This document shows positions 23,138-30,672 of a stretch of 41,591 nucleotides of DNA, one piece after another. The DNA lies in NCBI GenBank assembly GCA_022706765.1, contig JAKJBX010000015.1, positions 1-41,591 of the forward strand. The letters are read 5' to 3'. The notes beneath the pieces are model-generated. The model searched no databases. It was given only the letters and a program-made list of their open reading frames with translations, and was not told where the DNA came from. The position numbers and the translations under genes are program-made. Position 1 is the first letter of the stretch; each line of letters begins with the position of its first letter. This stretch comes from Bacillota bacterium. Lineage in GTDB: Bacteria; Bacillota; Clostridia; Monoglobales; Firm-18.

Positions 23138-24307
23138 TCATTCCGACCCGTCCTTGCCGCCGGTCTGCCTGGTGTAGGCATATGCCGAAAACAGCGCCGT
23201 TACGGGAACGGCAAACAAGATGCCCATGCTGCCCACGACGGATTGCAGCACCTCGACTGTGATCATCTCTAAATTAAAAAGGAACAGCAAATCCTTGTTG
23301 TACACGATCAGCAGCAGCACTGTCGCAAGCGAGCTGCCCACATACGCCAAAATCAAGGTGTTGGTCATCGTACCGATGGCGTCCCGCCCGATGGTCATGC
23401 CGGATTTCAAGAGTCTGCCGAAGGTCTTTTCCGTCATGTTTTCGGCAAGCTCGTTCATGGCGGAGGCGATCGACATCGCCACGTCCATGATCGCGCCGAG
23501 CGCACCGATGACGATGCCGCTCCAAATGAGCGCCACCAGGTCGATCGGCTGTTCAAGTTGGGCGGACATCAAAAATACATAGTCCTCGTCCACGACCCCT
23601 GTCATGTGCAAAAGCTTGCTCGTGACAACCGCAATCACGCCGGCGATCGCCATGCCGCCGATGTTGCCGGCGATCGCACAGGCGGTCTTTTTGTTTGCGC
23701 CGTTTAGCAGCAGCAAGCTCATCAACACGATAAACACGCCGACGACCACCGTCGAAAGATAGACGTTATACCCCTTCAAAATCGAGGGGATGAACACCGC
23801 AAACACCGCAAGCACCGTCAGCACAAGCGACAGAATGGTGGAAAAGCCTTTTTTCCTGCCGATGACCAAAATCAGCAACAGGAAAATGACGCTAAGCCAA
23901 ATGAGCGTGTCGCTCCTGTTATGTTCTATAAAGGTCCATTCTCTTTCCTCCGCACCGCCGAAATGGAGCTGTGAAACGATGACCCTGCCGCCGACCTCCA
24001 CGGGCTTTGGCTGCACCGCATACATCGCATTGATGTTTTGCGTCGCCTCGACTGTTTCACTCTTGTGTGCGCCGCTCGTGATCCGTGCGGTGAAACGGAC
24101 GGTTTTGTTCTCCGCGCTGTTTAGTTCGTCGAGTTGAATTTCCTCTATCTGTACTTCGCTGACCGCCGTCACCTCTGCCTTGAAGTATTCCTCGGCTTCC
24201 TGGTCCATAATCTCTGGTCGGCTCACCTTATTGCCGACCAGGATAAACAGCACGGACAACACCACCACCAGCAGGTAGACGACAACACTTTTACGATTGC
24301 TTTTCAT
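23138..24307 (-). CDS. YibE/F-family membrane protein
   Basis: The 389-residue protein has an N-terminal anchor, an extracellular beta-rich region of about 95 residues with TARITSGAHKSETV, and seven to eight membrane helices. The family core GAIMDVAMSIASAMNEL and RDAIGTMTNTLILAYVGSS is clear. Function is uncertain in the family (a transport role has been suggested). GGAGCC lies upstream of the ATG. It has its own promoter with a dyad at 24338-24386. Confidence 0.88.
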   Translation of the reverse strand: MKSNRKSVVVYLLVVVLSVLFILVGNKVSRPEIMDQEAEEYFKAEVTAVSEVQIEEIQLDELNSAENKTVRFTARITSGAHKSETVEATQNINAMYAVQPKPVEVGGRVIVSQLHFGGAEEREWTFIEHNRSDTLIWLSVIFLLLILVIGRKKGFSTILSLVLTVLAVFAVFIPSILKGYNVYLSTVVVGVFIVLMSLLLLNGANKKTACAIAGNIGGMAIAGVIAVVTSKLLHMTGVVDEDYVFLMSAQLEQPIDLVALIWSGIVIGALGAIMDVAMSIASAMNELAENMTEKTFGRLLKSGMTIGRDAIGTMTNTLILAYVGSSLATVLLLIVYNKDLLFLFNLEMITVEVLQSVVGSMGILFAVPVTALFSAYAYTRQTGGKDGSE

Positions 24308-24337
24308 AGAAACGGCTCCTTTGAAAATGAAATAGCG

Positions 24338-24386
24338 AACCTCCGATATCTGATTTTATTATACCAGATATTGGAGGTTTGTTCAA
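24338..24386 (-). promoter_or_regulatory. Promoter with overlapping dyad upstream of the YibE/F gene
   Basis: On the minus strand TTGAAC (24386-24381) and TATAAT (24363-24358) are 17 bases apart. Inverted arms of 15 bases (24338-24352 and 24365-24379, one mismatch) flank the -10 box: one lies in the spacer, the other at the start site. A repressor operator is the likely reading; a hairpin in the leader is impossible for the upstream arm, which is not transcribed from here. The dyad could also end the lar transcript. Confidence 0.7.
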
Positions 24387-24389
24387 CAG

Positions 24390-25550
24390 TTATTCTATCT
24401 CTTGGATGATTTCCTGTAAGGATTTTTGCGTGTCACGGGCGATTTTGGCGACGTCCTCGTATTCGGGCTTGGATTTTGTGACACCGAAACCATGGGCAGT
24501 CTTGACCCTGACGTCGCCGTACGCCGTACGCACGGAGGATTCCTCCCGCCGGAGCGTATGGCGGCGGCAAATATTCTCCCGCATACCGAGGGTGGTGGTG
24601 TGCTTGAATATCAGCGAGATAAATTTTTCGCTGTCCCTGCCGGCGCACATACAGGTGAGGCTGACGCCCATGCGCCCCTTCTTCATACCGATGGGCGTAG
24701 TATAGACGTCCAGCGCGCCCGCCTCGAACAAAAGCTGCTGCGCAAAGGCGACCGCCTCGGGGGTCATGTCGTCCAAATTGCAAATCAGCTCGGCGACCTC
24801 ATCCTGTGCGTCTTCTGTGCGCCCGATAAATACCCTGACGCAGTTGGCCCTTTCAAAGTCCTTCTTGCCCATGCCGTAGCCGATTTTCTCGACCGTCATC
24901 ACCGGCATCCCGCAAAAGCGCTCCGCAAAATGCCTGAGCAATGCAGCACCCGTGGGGGTGCAAAGCTCGCCCTTGATTTGGTCGTTATACATCGGTATGT
25001 TTTGCAAAAGATACGCCGTTGCGGGCGCAGGCACGGGCAGGACGCCGTGGGCGCACCGCACATGACCGCTGCCGACGTTAACAGGCGACGCCAGCACCGT
25101 CTCGGGCGCAAGCTCTTCCATCAGCATACACATGCCTACGATGTCCGCGACTGCATCCAGCGCCCCCACCTCGTGAAAGTGGATGTCGGTGACCGGCACG
25201 CCGTGCACATGGCTCTCCGCCTCGGCGATCAGCCGGTACACCGCCGCCGCATCCTGTTTGACCCTGTCCGAAACATTTAAATGCCCGATGATGTGCGTGA
25301 CGCCGCAAAGGCTGCTATGGCTGTGGTCGTGGTCATGGTCGCCTTCCTCCAGTCCGCCGACAGTGACCTTGATATGTGTCCCTCGGACGCCGCATTTGAC
25401 CGACGGCTCCGCCGTCACCGTGACGCCCGGAATACCTGCGCCGTTTAAACGGCGCAAAAAGCCCTGCGGGTCGCCGTGCAGTTCGAGCAGCGCCGCCGTC
25501 AGCATATCGCCCGCAGCCCCCATATGACATTCTATATACAGCGTTTTCAT
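24390..25550 (-). CDS. larC: Nickel-pincer cofactor nickel insertase LarC
   Basis: The 386-residue enzyme inserts nickel into the pyridinium bis-thiocarboxylate precursor to give the nickel-pincer nucleotide cofactor of lactate racemase and related enzymes. Landmarks are the start IECHMGAAGDMLTAALLEL, a His/Asp-rich metal-binding stretch (GDHDHDHSHSS), IHFHEVGALDAVADIVG, ASPVNVGSGHV, GELCTPTGAALL, and NLDDMTPEAVAFA in the second domain. In Lactobacillus the two domains are joined by a programmed frameshift; here one continuous frame encodes both. AAGGGGTG overlaps the larB stop and precedes the ATG. Last gene of the nickel operon. Confidence 0.93.
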   Translation of the reverse strand: MKTLYIECHMGAAGDMLTAALLELHGDPQGFLRRLNGAGIPGVTVTAEPSVKCGVRGTHIKVTVGGLEEGDHDHDHSHSSLCGVTHIIGHLNVSDRVKQDAAAVYRLIAEAESHVHGVPVTDIHFHEVGALDAVADIVGMCMLMEELAPETVLASPVNVGSGHVRCAHGVLPVPAPATAYLLQNIPMYNDQIKGELCTPTGAALLRHFAERFCGMPVMTVEKIGYGMGKKDFERANCVRVFIGRTEDAQDEVAELICNLDDMTPEAVAFAQQLLFEAGALDVYTTPIGMKKGRMGVSLTCMCAGRDSEKFISLIFKHTTTLGMRENICRRHTLRREESSVRTAYGDVRVKTAHGFGVTKSKPEYEDVAKIARDTQKSLQEIIQEIE

Positions 25551-25556
25551 CCGTGG

Positions 25557-26309
25557 TCACCCCTTGATATGGTTGATCATACTCGCTAAATACCCTGCAC
25601 CGAAACCGTTGTCGATGTTTACGACGCTGACGCCGCTGGCACAGGAATTAAGCATGGACAACAGTGCGGACACGCCGCCGAAGGATGCGCCGTAACCTAC
25701 GCTGGTCGGCACGCCGATGACGGGACAGTCGGCAAGACCGCCGAGTACGCTGGTCAGCGCACCCTCCATACCGGCAATCGAGATAATGACTTTGGCGTCC
25801 ATGATCACGTCCAGCTGTGACAGCAGCCGGTGCAGCCCCGCCACACCGACGTCGTAGAGGCGGACGACCTCGTTGCCAAGCGCTTCCGCCGTCAGGGCTG
25901 CCTCCTCCGACACCGGCATATCGCTGGTGCCACCCGTGGCGACGACAATCTTACCGTTGCCGTCCGGCACGGGCATGTCGCCGACCGTGCCGACCCGTGC
26001 AACCGGATGATACCGCAGCGGCAGGGCTTTGCCCACTGCCTCGGCAGCCGCCTCAGACATACGGGTAATCAAAATCAGCCGCTGACCCGCATCCAGCATG
26101 GCGTTTGCGATGTCAAGTATCTGGTCGGGCGTTTTGCCCGCACCGTAAATGACCTCCGCAATGCCCTGACGCAGCGCACGGTGGTGGTCGGGCTTGGCAA
26201 AACCCAAATCCTCAAACGGCGCCGTGCACAGCTTTTTGAGCGCCGTCTCCGGTGTGATTGTCCCGTCCTTTATCTTATTTAATATGTCCAGTGTTTCCGT
26301 CTTATTCAT
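25557..26309 (-). CDS. larB: Nickel-pincer cofactor biosynthesis carboxylase LarB
   Basis: The 250-residue enzyme carboxylates and hydrolyses nicotinic acid adenine dinucleotide, the first step of nickel-pincer cofactor synthesis. The C-terminal half is PurE-like: VVATGGTSDMPVSEEA, YDVGVAGLHRLL, ISIAGMEGALTSVLGG and the VPTSVGYG loop. The N-terminal ETALKKL and DHHRALRQGIAEVIYG stretches are also family hallmarks. ATG at 26309 has GGGGTGA upstream; it starts 13 bases after the ATPase stop. Together with larC it links the operon to nickel. Confidence 0.94.
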   Translation of the reverse strand: MNKTETLDILNKIKDGTITPETALKKLCTAPFEDLGFAKPDHHRALRQGIAEVIYGAGKTPDQILDIANAMLDAGQRLILITRMSEAAAEAVGKALPLRYHPVARVGTVGDMPVPDGNGKIVVATGGTSDMPVSEEAALTAEALGNEVVRLYDVGVAGLHRLLSQLDVIMDAKVIISIAGMEGALTSVLGGLADCPVIGVPTSVGYGASFGGVSALLSMLNSCASGVSVVNIDNGFGAGYLASMINHIKG

Positions 26310-26322
26310 CCCGTTCACCCCG

Positions 26323-27027
26323 TCAATTGATTGCCTCTAACCCGCAGTCTGCCATCAGCGCCTTATCACGCAGCAGTATGAGCGACCCATCCGCTGCAAC
26401 GCGTCCGTCCTTTAACACCACTGCCCGGTTGCAGACCTCATCGGCAAATACCAGATCGTGCGTGGCGATCACCTGCGTCTGTCCCAAGCTCCGCAGCGCC
26501 GTCACCAGCGTGCGTTTTGCCCGATGGTCCAAAAAGGCAGTCGGCTCGTCAAACAGGATGACCGACGGATCCATGGCAAGCACTGTTGCAATAGCTGCCA
26601 TACGCTTTTCGCCGCCCGACAGCTTGAGCGACGAGCGGCTGCGCAGTCCGGCGATGCCAAGCCGCCCGAGCGTTTCATCCACACGCCTTTCAACCTCCGC
26701 ACCGCTCATGCCGCCGTTTCGGCAGCCGAAAGCGACGTCGTCATAAATATACGGCATAAAAAGCTGGTCGTCAGGGTTTTGGAACACCATGCCAACCGCC
26801 TCCCTGACGGCGCCGAGCGTCTTTTTGCCAAGCGTAATCCCCGCCGCCTCAATGCTTCCGCCCGACAGCCCCAACACGCCGACCGCCGCCAGCAAAAGCG
26901 AGGTCTTGCCTGCGCCGTTTCCGCCGACGAGCGCCACACGCTCGCCCTCCCTGACCGTCAGGCTGATGCCGTCAACGGCTTTTGTTCCGTCGGGATAGAC
27001 TACTGTAACATCTTGCAGTTTCAACAT
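26323..27027 (-). CDS. nikO: Nickel (or cobalt) ECF transporter ATPase
   Basis: The 234-residue ABC ATPase energises the nickel importer encoded upstream. Motifs present are Walker A GGNGAGKTSL, Q-loop NPDDQLF, signature LSGGEKR, Walker B VILFDEPT, and the switch His in IATHDL. ATG at 27027 has GGAGG 9 bases upstream; a longer frame begins inside the preceding gene and is not used. The metal is assigned to nickel because larB and larC follow directly. CbiO and NikO cannot be told apart by sequence alone. Confidence 0.88.
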   Translation of the reverse strand: MLKLQDVTVVYPDGTKAVDGISLTVREGERVALVGGNGAGKTSLLLAAVGVLGLSGGSIEAAGITLGKKTLGAVREAVGMVFQNPDDQLFMPYIYDDVAFGCRNGGMSGAEVERRVDETLGRLGIAGLRSRSSLKLSGGEKRMAAIATVLAMDPSVILFDEPTAFLDHRAKRTLVTALRSLGQTQVIATHDLVFADEVCNRAVVLKDGRVAADGSLILLRDKALMADCGLEAIN

Positions 27028-27827
27028 GACAATATCCCTCCGAAAATTTTCAAGAACAGTTCTACCGGTCCGATTATACGAAAAACAACGCACAGCACAC
27101 AGACGGCGATCAGAAAGCCGATGTCCTTGAGCGTAATTTTGTCCGTCGCCCGCACCTGCGCTCCCGGCGCATAACCCCTGCATACCATGGCGTGATAGAC
27201 ACGCTCGGCGCGGTCGATGCTGCGAATCAGCAGCTGACCGGCAAAGCTGCCCATGTCCCTGATTTCGACTGCCTGCCTGCCCGCGCCGCGAAGCGCATAG
27301 GCGGTACGCATCGCCGCCGCCTCGCCCGCCAGCACGGCAAGGTAGCGGTAGGTCATTTCAAAAACCGTAATGAACATCTGCGGAATGCTCAGTCGGCGCA
27401 ACGCCGCCGTCAGCCCCGAAAACGGCGTGGTCGCCACCAAAATCAGCACCGCCATCACGCACAGATAGGCTTTGAGCAGGATGGAAACCAGTGAAACCGT
27501 ACCGAAGCTGACCGCAACGCCGCCGCCGACATAGGCGGTGTTCGTGTCAAGCAGGAGGTTGGACACACCTGCAAACAGGCAAAACGGCAACGTCAGTAAA
27601 AATCGTTTCATCAACATATGATACGGCGTTTCAGACACCGCCATCATCAGCGTCGGGTAAAACACATACACGGCGAGCCGGAGGGTGGCGTACCGGTCAA
27701 ATGATATGACCAAAACGACAAAGACCGCCGTTGCCAGCAGCTTTGCTATCGGGTGGAGCCTGTGTATGGCGGTTTTGCCGCCTGACAGTTGTTCAAGTGC
27801 GTACAGGTTATGTATCGTCTGCTTCAT
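27021..27827 (-). CDS. nikQ: Nickel (or cobalt) ECF transporter T component (CbiQ/NikQ)
   Basis: The 268-residue membrane protein is the coupling subunit between substrate-binding protein and ATPase. It has five to six helices, the HRLHPIAKLLAT opening, VFEMTYRYLAVL, and two short coupling motifs with Ala-Arg-Gly-type cores (AYALRGAG, AMVCRGYAPG). The 3' end overlaps the ATPase gene by a few codons, and its start lies four bases after the NikMN stop with little ribosome site, so translation is probably coupled. Confidence 0.9.
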   Translation of the reverse strand: MKQTIHNLYALEQLSGGKTAIHRLHPIAKLLATAVFVVLVISFDRYATLRLAVYVFYPTLMMAVSETPYHMLMKRFLLTLPFCLFAGVSNLLLDTNTAYVGGGVAVSFGTVSLVSILLKAYLCVMAVLILVATTPFSGLTAALRRLSIPQMFITVFEMTYRYLAVLAGEAAAMRTAYALRGAGRQAVEIRDMGSFAGQLLIRSIDRAERVYHAMVCRGYAPGAQVRATDKITLKDIGFLIAVCVLCVVFRIIGPVELFLKIFGGILSC

Positions 27828-27831
27828 TAAC

Positions 27832-28854
27832 TTAGGCGGCCGCCGCCGCGCTGCCCCGCTTTCTTTTCTTAACGAGTGAAATCACAAATGCCGCCGAGAA
27901 CGCCATGATGAAGGTCATCAAGCCGCCTGCAATCCCGGCGACGGACGTACCCGCGCCCTCCTCACCGGCGTCCTTATAGGCGTAGTCCGGCATAAAGGCG
28001 GTCGCAGCCTGAATGGATGCCGCCCCGTCAAACACGCCGCCCCCAGCTTCAAGCTCCGCCGTTCCCGCAGTCTTTTCCACCGACCATTCCAGACCGTCCG
28101 GGTACGCCGACGCAAACAGCGACAGCGCGCTGCCGGTTATCAGAGCGAGGACGACCAGCGCAGCCAGCACACCCCTCATCGGTATACCACTTTTGATTAC
28201 GCCGCCTTCCAAGGTGCTTTCTAAAATTTCAGGGCGCATCTGATAGACAAAGCCCAATATCGCCGCCGTGACGACGCCCTCCGCCAGACCAATCGCCAAA
28301 TGGATCGGCTGCATCAGCAGCAGGAAGGTGCCGAGCGGCAGCGCAGTGATGCCTGAAAGCTGCGTTTGTAATACCACGCCGAATGCGCCGAGCTGCAAGC
28401 CCGCAACCACCGCGGCGACAGAAGCGAGGGCGATGCGCCCCTGCGTCAGCCCCTTTTTGACCAGCGGCTTAAACAGCAGCGGATAAGTCACCAGGCACGG
28501 AATGACGCCCATGTTGAATATATTGCAGCCCAGGGCGAGCAGCCCGCCGTCGGCAAAGAACAGGCACTGGATAATCAGCACCACCGAGATGGTGACGAGC
28601 GCCGGGAAGCCGCCGAGCATGGCGGCAAGCAGTATGCCGCCGCCGATATGACCACTCGATCCGGTCATCGGAATAGTAAAGTTGATCATCTGGGCAGCAA
28701 AAACAAATGCGCCCATCACGCCCATCACGGGCACCTTCTTTTCGGAAAGGTCGTCCTGTTTGATTTTGGCGACCGAATAAGCCACCGCCGCGGTGCTGAC
28801 CACATTCATGGTCATCCCGACTGCGGGCGACAGCAGTGCGTCTGCCATATGCAT
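27832..28854 (-). CDS. nikMN: Nickel (or cobalt) ECF transporter substrate component NikMN/CbiM
   Basis: The 340-residue protein fuses CbiM/NikM with an NikN-like tail. The N-terminus MHMADALLSP supplies the metal-binding Met-His-Met residues near the membrane surface and SSGHIGGGILLAAMLGG is the conserved core. After about residue 225 a basic loop leads to a helix and PDGLEWSVEK, the typical NikN/CbiN extracytoplasmic segment, then a C-terminal helix. AGGAGG lies upstream of the ATG. It heads the operon nikMN-nikQ-nikO-larB-larC, behind a promoter with a dyad (29018-29081) and a leader holding a decayed repeat copy. Confidence 0.92.
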   Translation of the reverse strand: MHMADALLSPAVGMTMNVVSTAAVAYSVAKIKQDDLSEKKVPVMGVMGAFVFAAQMINFTIPMTGSSGHIGGGILLAAMLGGFPALVTISVVLIIQCLFFADGGLLALGCNIFNMGVIPCLVTYPLLFKPLVKKGLTQGRIALASVAAVVAGLQLGAFGVVLQTQLSGITALPLGTFLLLMQPIHLAIGLAEGVVTAAILGFVYQMRPEILESTLEGGVIKSGIPMRGVLAALVVLALITGSALSLFASAYPDGLEWSVEKTAGTAELEAGGGVFDGAASIQAATAFMPDYAYKDAGEEGAGTSVAGIAGGLMTFIMAFSAAFVISLVKKRKRGSAAAAA

Positions 28855-28889
28855 GAAAAATACCTCCTAAATTAATATCATTATTTTCT

Positions 28890-28949
28890 ACCCTTTACCA
28901 AGAACTGAATTCATTTCTTTTTTATTCTATCCTTGATAAAATAAAAAAG
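28890..28949 (-). repeat. Two-hairpin dispersed element, decayed copy 5
   Basis: On the minus strand hairpin A (CTTTTTTATT.TATC/GATA.AATAAAAAAG, 28917-28949) is followed by a diverged core (GTTCTTGGTAAAGGG). Hairpin B is missing. It lies in the leader of nikMN, about 20 bases before its ribosome site. A separate small GC-rich hairpin (TTTGCG.CGC..GCG.CGCAAA) is at about 28974-28997. Confidence 0.5.
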
Positions 28950-29017
28950 ATACCATATCCCCCCTTTGCGGCGCTTCTGCGGCGCAAAAAGCCTTCATGG
29001 CATCATGTCTGCTATAA

Positions 29018-29081
29018 GCAATGCGCATATCTTCATGATATGCATTGCCATTATTTTAATACATAAAGCCCGATTTGTCAA
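29018..29081 (-). promoter_or_regulatory. Promoter and operator-like dyad of the nickel operon
   Basis: On the minus strand TTGACA (29081-29076) and TAAAAT (29058-29053) are 17 bases apart; the -35 box overlaps the end of the DUF3842 gene. A dyad at 29018-29048 (GCAATGCATATC, five bases, GATATGCGCATTGC) covers the start site. It does not fit the enterobacterial NikR site (GTATGA-N16-TCATAC). Nickel-responsive repression is inferred from its place. Confidence 0.7.
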
Positions 29082-29482
29082 TCCGGCCGCTTTATTTTTT
29101 CGATAACATCGCTGATATAGGACTGGATAGGCTTGTCCGCCACGCCCGCTACCGTGACGCTGCACTTGTCCATCGGAATGAGGAACTTATGCGCGGCGCA
29201 GGACGATACCGCCTCCGCCATACGGGGGCTGATTTCGCCGTGCATGGCGTTGGCAAAGCAGATGCCTATCACACCGATGACACAGTCCGCCCTGGCACAG
29301 TTATAGATCACCGCATTCTCGCCTGTGGCGCCAAAGTCCGCCCCCGCCTTGATCATCGCCGAGGTTGCCAGTGAGTTCGTCCCAACCGCCATGATCCTGA
29401 CGTCGCCGCACGCCGACCTCAATTGCTCTATCACCGCTTTGCCGATGCCACCGCCCATGCCGTCAATGACCAAAATGTTCAT
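29078..29482 (-). CDS. DUF3842 family protein
   Basis: The 134-residue protein has a Rossmann-like start (ILVIDGMGGGIGKAVIEQL) and DVRIMAVGTNSLATSAMIKAG, ENAVIYN, DCVIGVIGICFANAMHGEISP; these are the hallmarks of DUF3842. Function unknown; nucleotide binding is plausible from the glycine-rich loop. GGAG lies upstream; ATGs at 29482 and 29488 both fit. Its stop overlaps the nickel operon promoter, and its place next to that operon on the same strand may reflect a link with nickel or cobalt handling (inference). Confidence 0.8.
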   Translation of the reverse strand: MNILVIDGMGGGIGKAVIEQLRSACGDVRIMAVGTNSLATSAMIKAGADFGATGENAVIYNCARADCVIGVIGICFANAMHGEISPRMAEAVSSCAAHKFLIPMDKCSVTVAGVADKPIQSYISDVIEKIKRPD

Positions 29483-29540
29483 AATCATCATCACTCCATT
29501 GCTTTTTATTATAGCACATGAAAAAGCGATTTGTCTATAA

Positions 29541-29645
29541 AAAAGTGCCTTGCGGCACTTTTCGGTGCGCAGCCGAAACCCTTTGCCAAGGAATGAATTA
29601 ATTATGTTATTTCATAGGAGATTGGAGAAATTTCCTATGAAATAA
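29541..29645 (-). repeat. Two-hairpin dispersed element, copy 3
   Basis: Hairpin B (AAAGTGCC-GCA-GGCACTTT) lies at 29541-29562, the core at 29579-29602, and hairpin A has arms at 29607-29619 and 29633-29645 (TCATAGGA/TCCTATGA). Orientation is inverted with respect to copies 1 and 2. It lies between the DUF3842 and MerR genes. Confidence 0.8.
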
Positions 29646-29661
29646 ATAAAAACGAAGCAGT

Positions 29662-30432
29662 TTAATATTCGCCCCGTTTTTCAGTATAGATTTTGACGGC
29701 ATCCCTTAAAAACACCGCTGCGCCCGAACCTGCTTTGTTGTAATAAGCTCTGAACCGCTCATCGTCGACATACATCTGCGCAAGTCCCAGGTGCGCCTCC
29801 CCTGAGTAAGCGTCCCAGTAATACGACAGCCATCTGCGGTGCATATCCGCCGTTTCCTGCGCCAGCTTTCCCGACGGGTCGCCGCTTTTGAGCGCCCTGC
29901 CCAGCGTATTAATCAGGTCGTCACCAAGCTGCTGCGCTGCCGCATACTGCGCCTCCGACATACCTTTGAGCTTTTCATTGGACTTATCCACCCGTTCGTT
30001 GCCGTACTTCTCACGAACCTCTTTACCGTATTGTTTCTCGTTCTCATCAATTAAGTTTTGCTTAAAGCCTTCAAACCTCTCCGCATCGGTCATGGTTATC
30101 CCTCCCTCCTTCATCGCAATGGTCTTGTCAATATTGCCGATCAGGCGTCCGAGCCTGTCCCTGTTTTCACAGAGCTTACGACGATGCGCTTTCAGTGCCT
30201 CAACCGCATCGTACTGCGGGTCGGACAGGAGCTTTCCGATCTCGTCCAGCCCGACGTCCAGCTCACGGTAAAACAGGATTTGCTGCAATCTGTCCACCTC
30301 CGCCTGCCCGTAAACGCGATAGCCCGAGGTACTAACCCTGACCGGCTTTAAAAGCCCGATTTCGTCATAATACCTTAGCGTTCTGGCGCTCACCCCGGCA
30401 AGCCGCCCAAGCTTCATCACCGTGTACTCCAT
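29662..30432 (-). CDS. MerR-family regulator with TipAS drug-binding domain
   Basis: The 256-residue regulator has a MerR winged helix at residues about 4-70 (MKLGRLAGVSARTLRYYDEIGLLKP, GYRVYGQAEVDRLQQI), a coiled-coil dimer helix, and a C-terminal TipAS-type domain (KYGNERVDKSNEKL, LSYYWDAYSGEAHLGLAQMYVDDERF, GAAVFLRDAV). TipAS domains bind thiopeptides and other compounds. AGGAGG lies 8 bases before the ATG at 30432. Its promoter has a 19-base spacer, the typical target of MerR proteins, so it probably regulates itself. Confidence 0.92.
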   Translation of the reverse strand: MEYTVMKLGRLAGVSARTLRYYDEIGLLKPVRVSTSGYRVYGQAEVDRLQQILFYRELDVGLDEIGKLLSDPQYDAVEALKAHRRKLCENRDRLGRLIGNIDKTIAMKEGGITMTDAERFEGFKQNLIDENEKQYGKEVREKYGNERVDKSNEKLKGMSEAQYAAAQQLGDDLINTLGRALKSGDPSGKLAQETADMHRRWLSYYWDAYSGEAHLGLAQMYVDDERFRAYYNKAGSGAAVFLRDAVKIYTEKRGEY

Positions 30433-30455
30433 ACATACCGCCTCCTGACAATTGT

Positions 30456-30486
30456 ATGATACACCCTTACGCAGCGTCAATGTCAA
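30456..30486 (-). promoter_or_regulatory. MerR-type promoter with 19-base spacer
   Basis: On the minus strand TTGACA (30486-30481) and TATCAT (30461-30456) are 19 bases apart. The spacer holds the dyad TTGACGC-T-GCGTAAG. The long spacer with a central dyad is the form activated by MerR-family DNA distortion. Confidence 0.8.
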
Positions 30487-30501
30487 TGGGTTTTTTAAAA
30501 A

Positions 30502-30657
30502 TTATGATTTGTCCTCTTTCTTTGCGGGGCAGTCAAGCCCGCATTTGGTGCAGTCCGAGCCGCAGGAGGCTTTGTTTTTGCGCCGCGCAAGATAGACCAC
30601 GATCCCGATAAAGACTGCGGCGACGCCCAATATGATGACAATGTCGGTAATGCTCAC
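30502..30657 (-). CDS. FeoB-associated Cys-rich membrane protein
   Basis: The 51-residue protein has one membrane helix (ITDIVIILGVAAVFIGIVVYL), a basic stretch (ARRKNK) and a Cys cluster C-x3-C-x2-C-x3-C (SCGSDCTKCGLDCP). This is the layout of the small Cys-rich proteins that often follow FeoB. The start is GTG at 30657 with GGGAGG 8 bases upstream. It lies 15 bases after the feoB stop on the same strand, so it belongs to the feoA-feoB operon. A role in ferrous iron handling is inferred from context. Confidence 0.8.
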   Translation of the reverse strand: MSITDIVIILGVAAVFIGIVVYLARRKNKASCGSDCTKCGLDCPAKKEDKS

Positions 30658-30672
30658 AGGGGATGCCTCCCG

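Noticed and set aside
24426..25280. 284-codon plus-strand frame opposite larC
   Set aside because: Antisense shadow of a clear larC gene.
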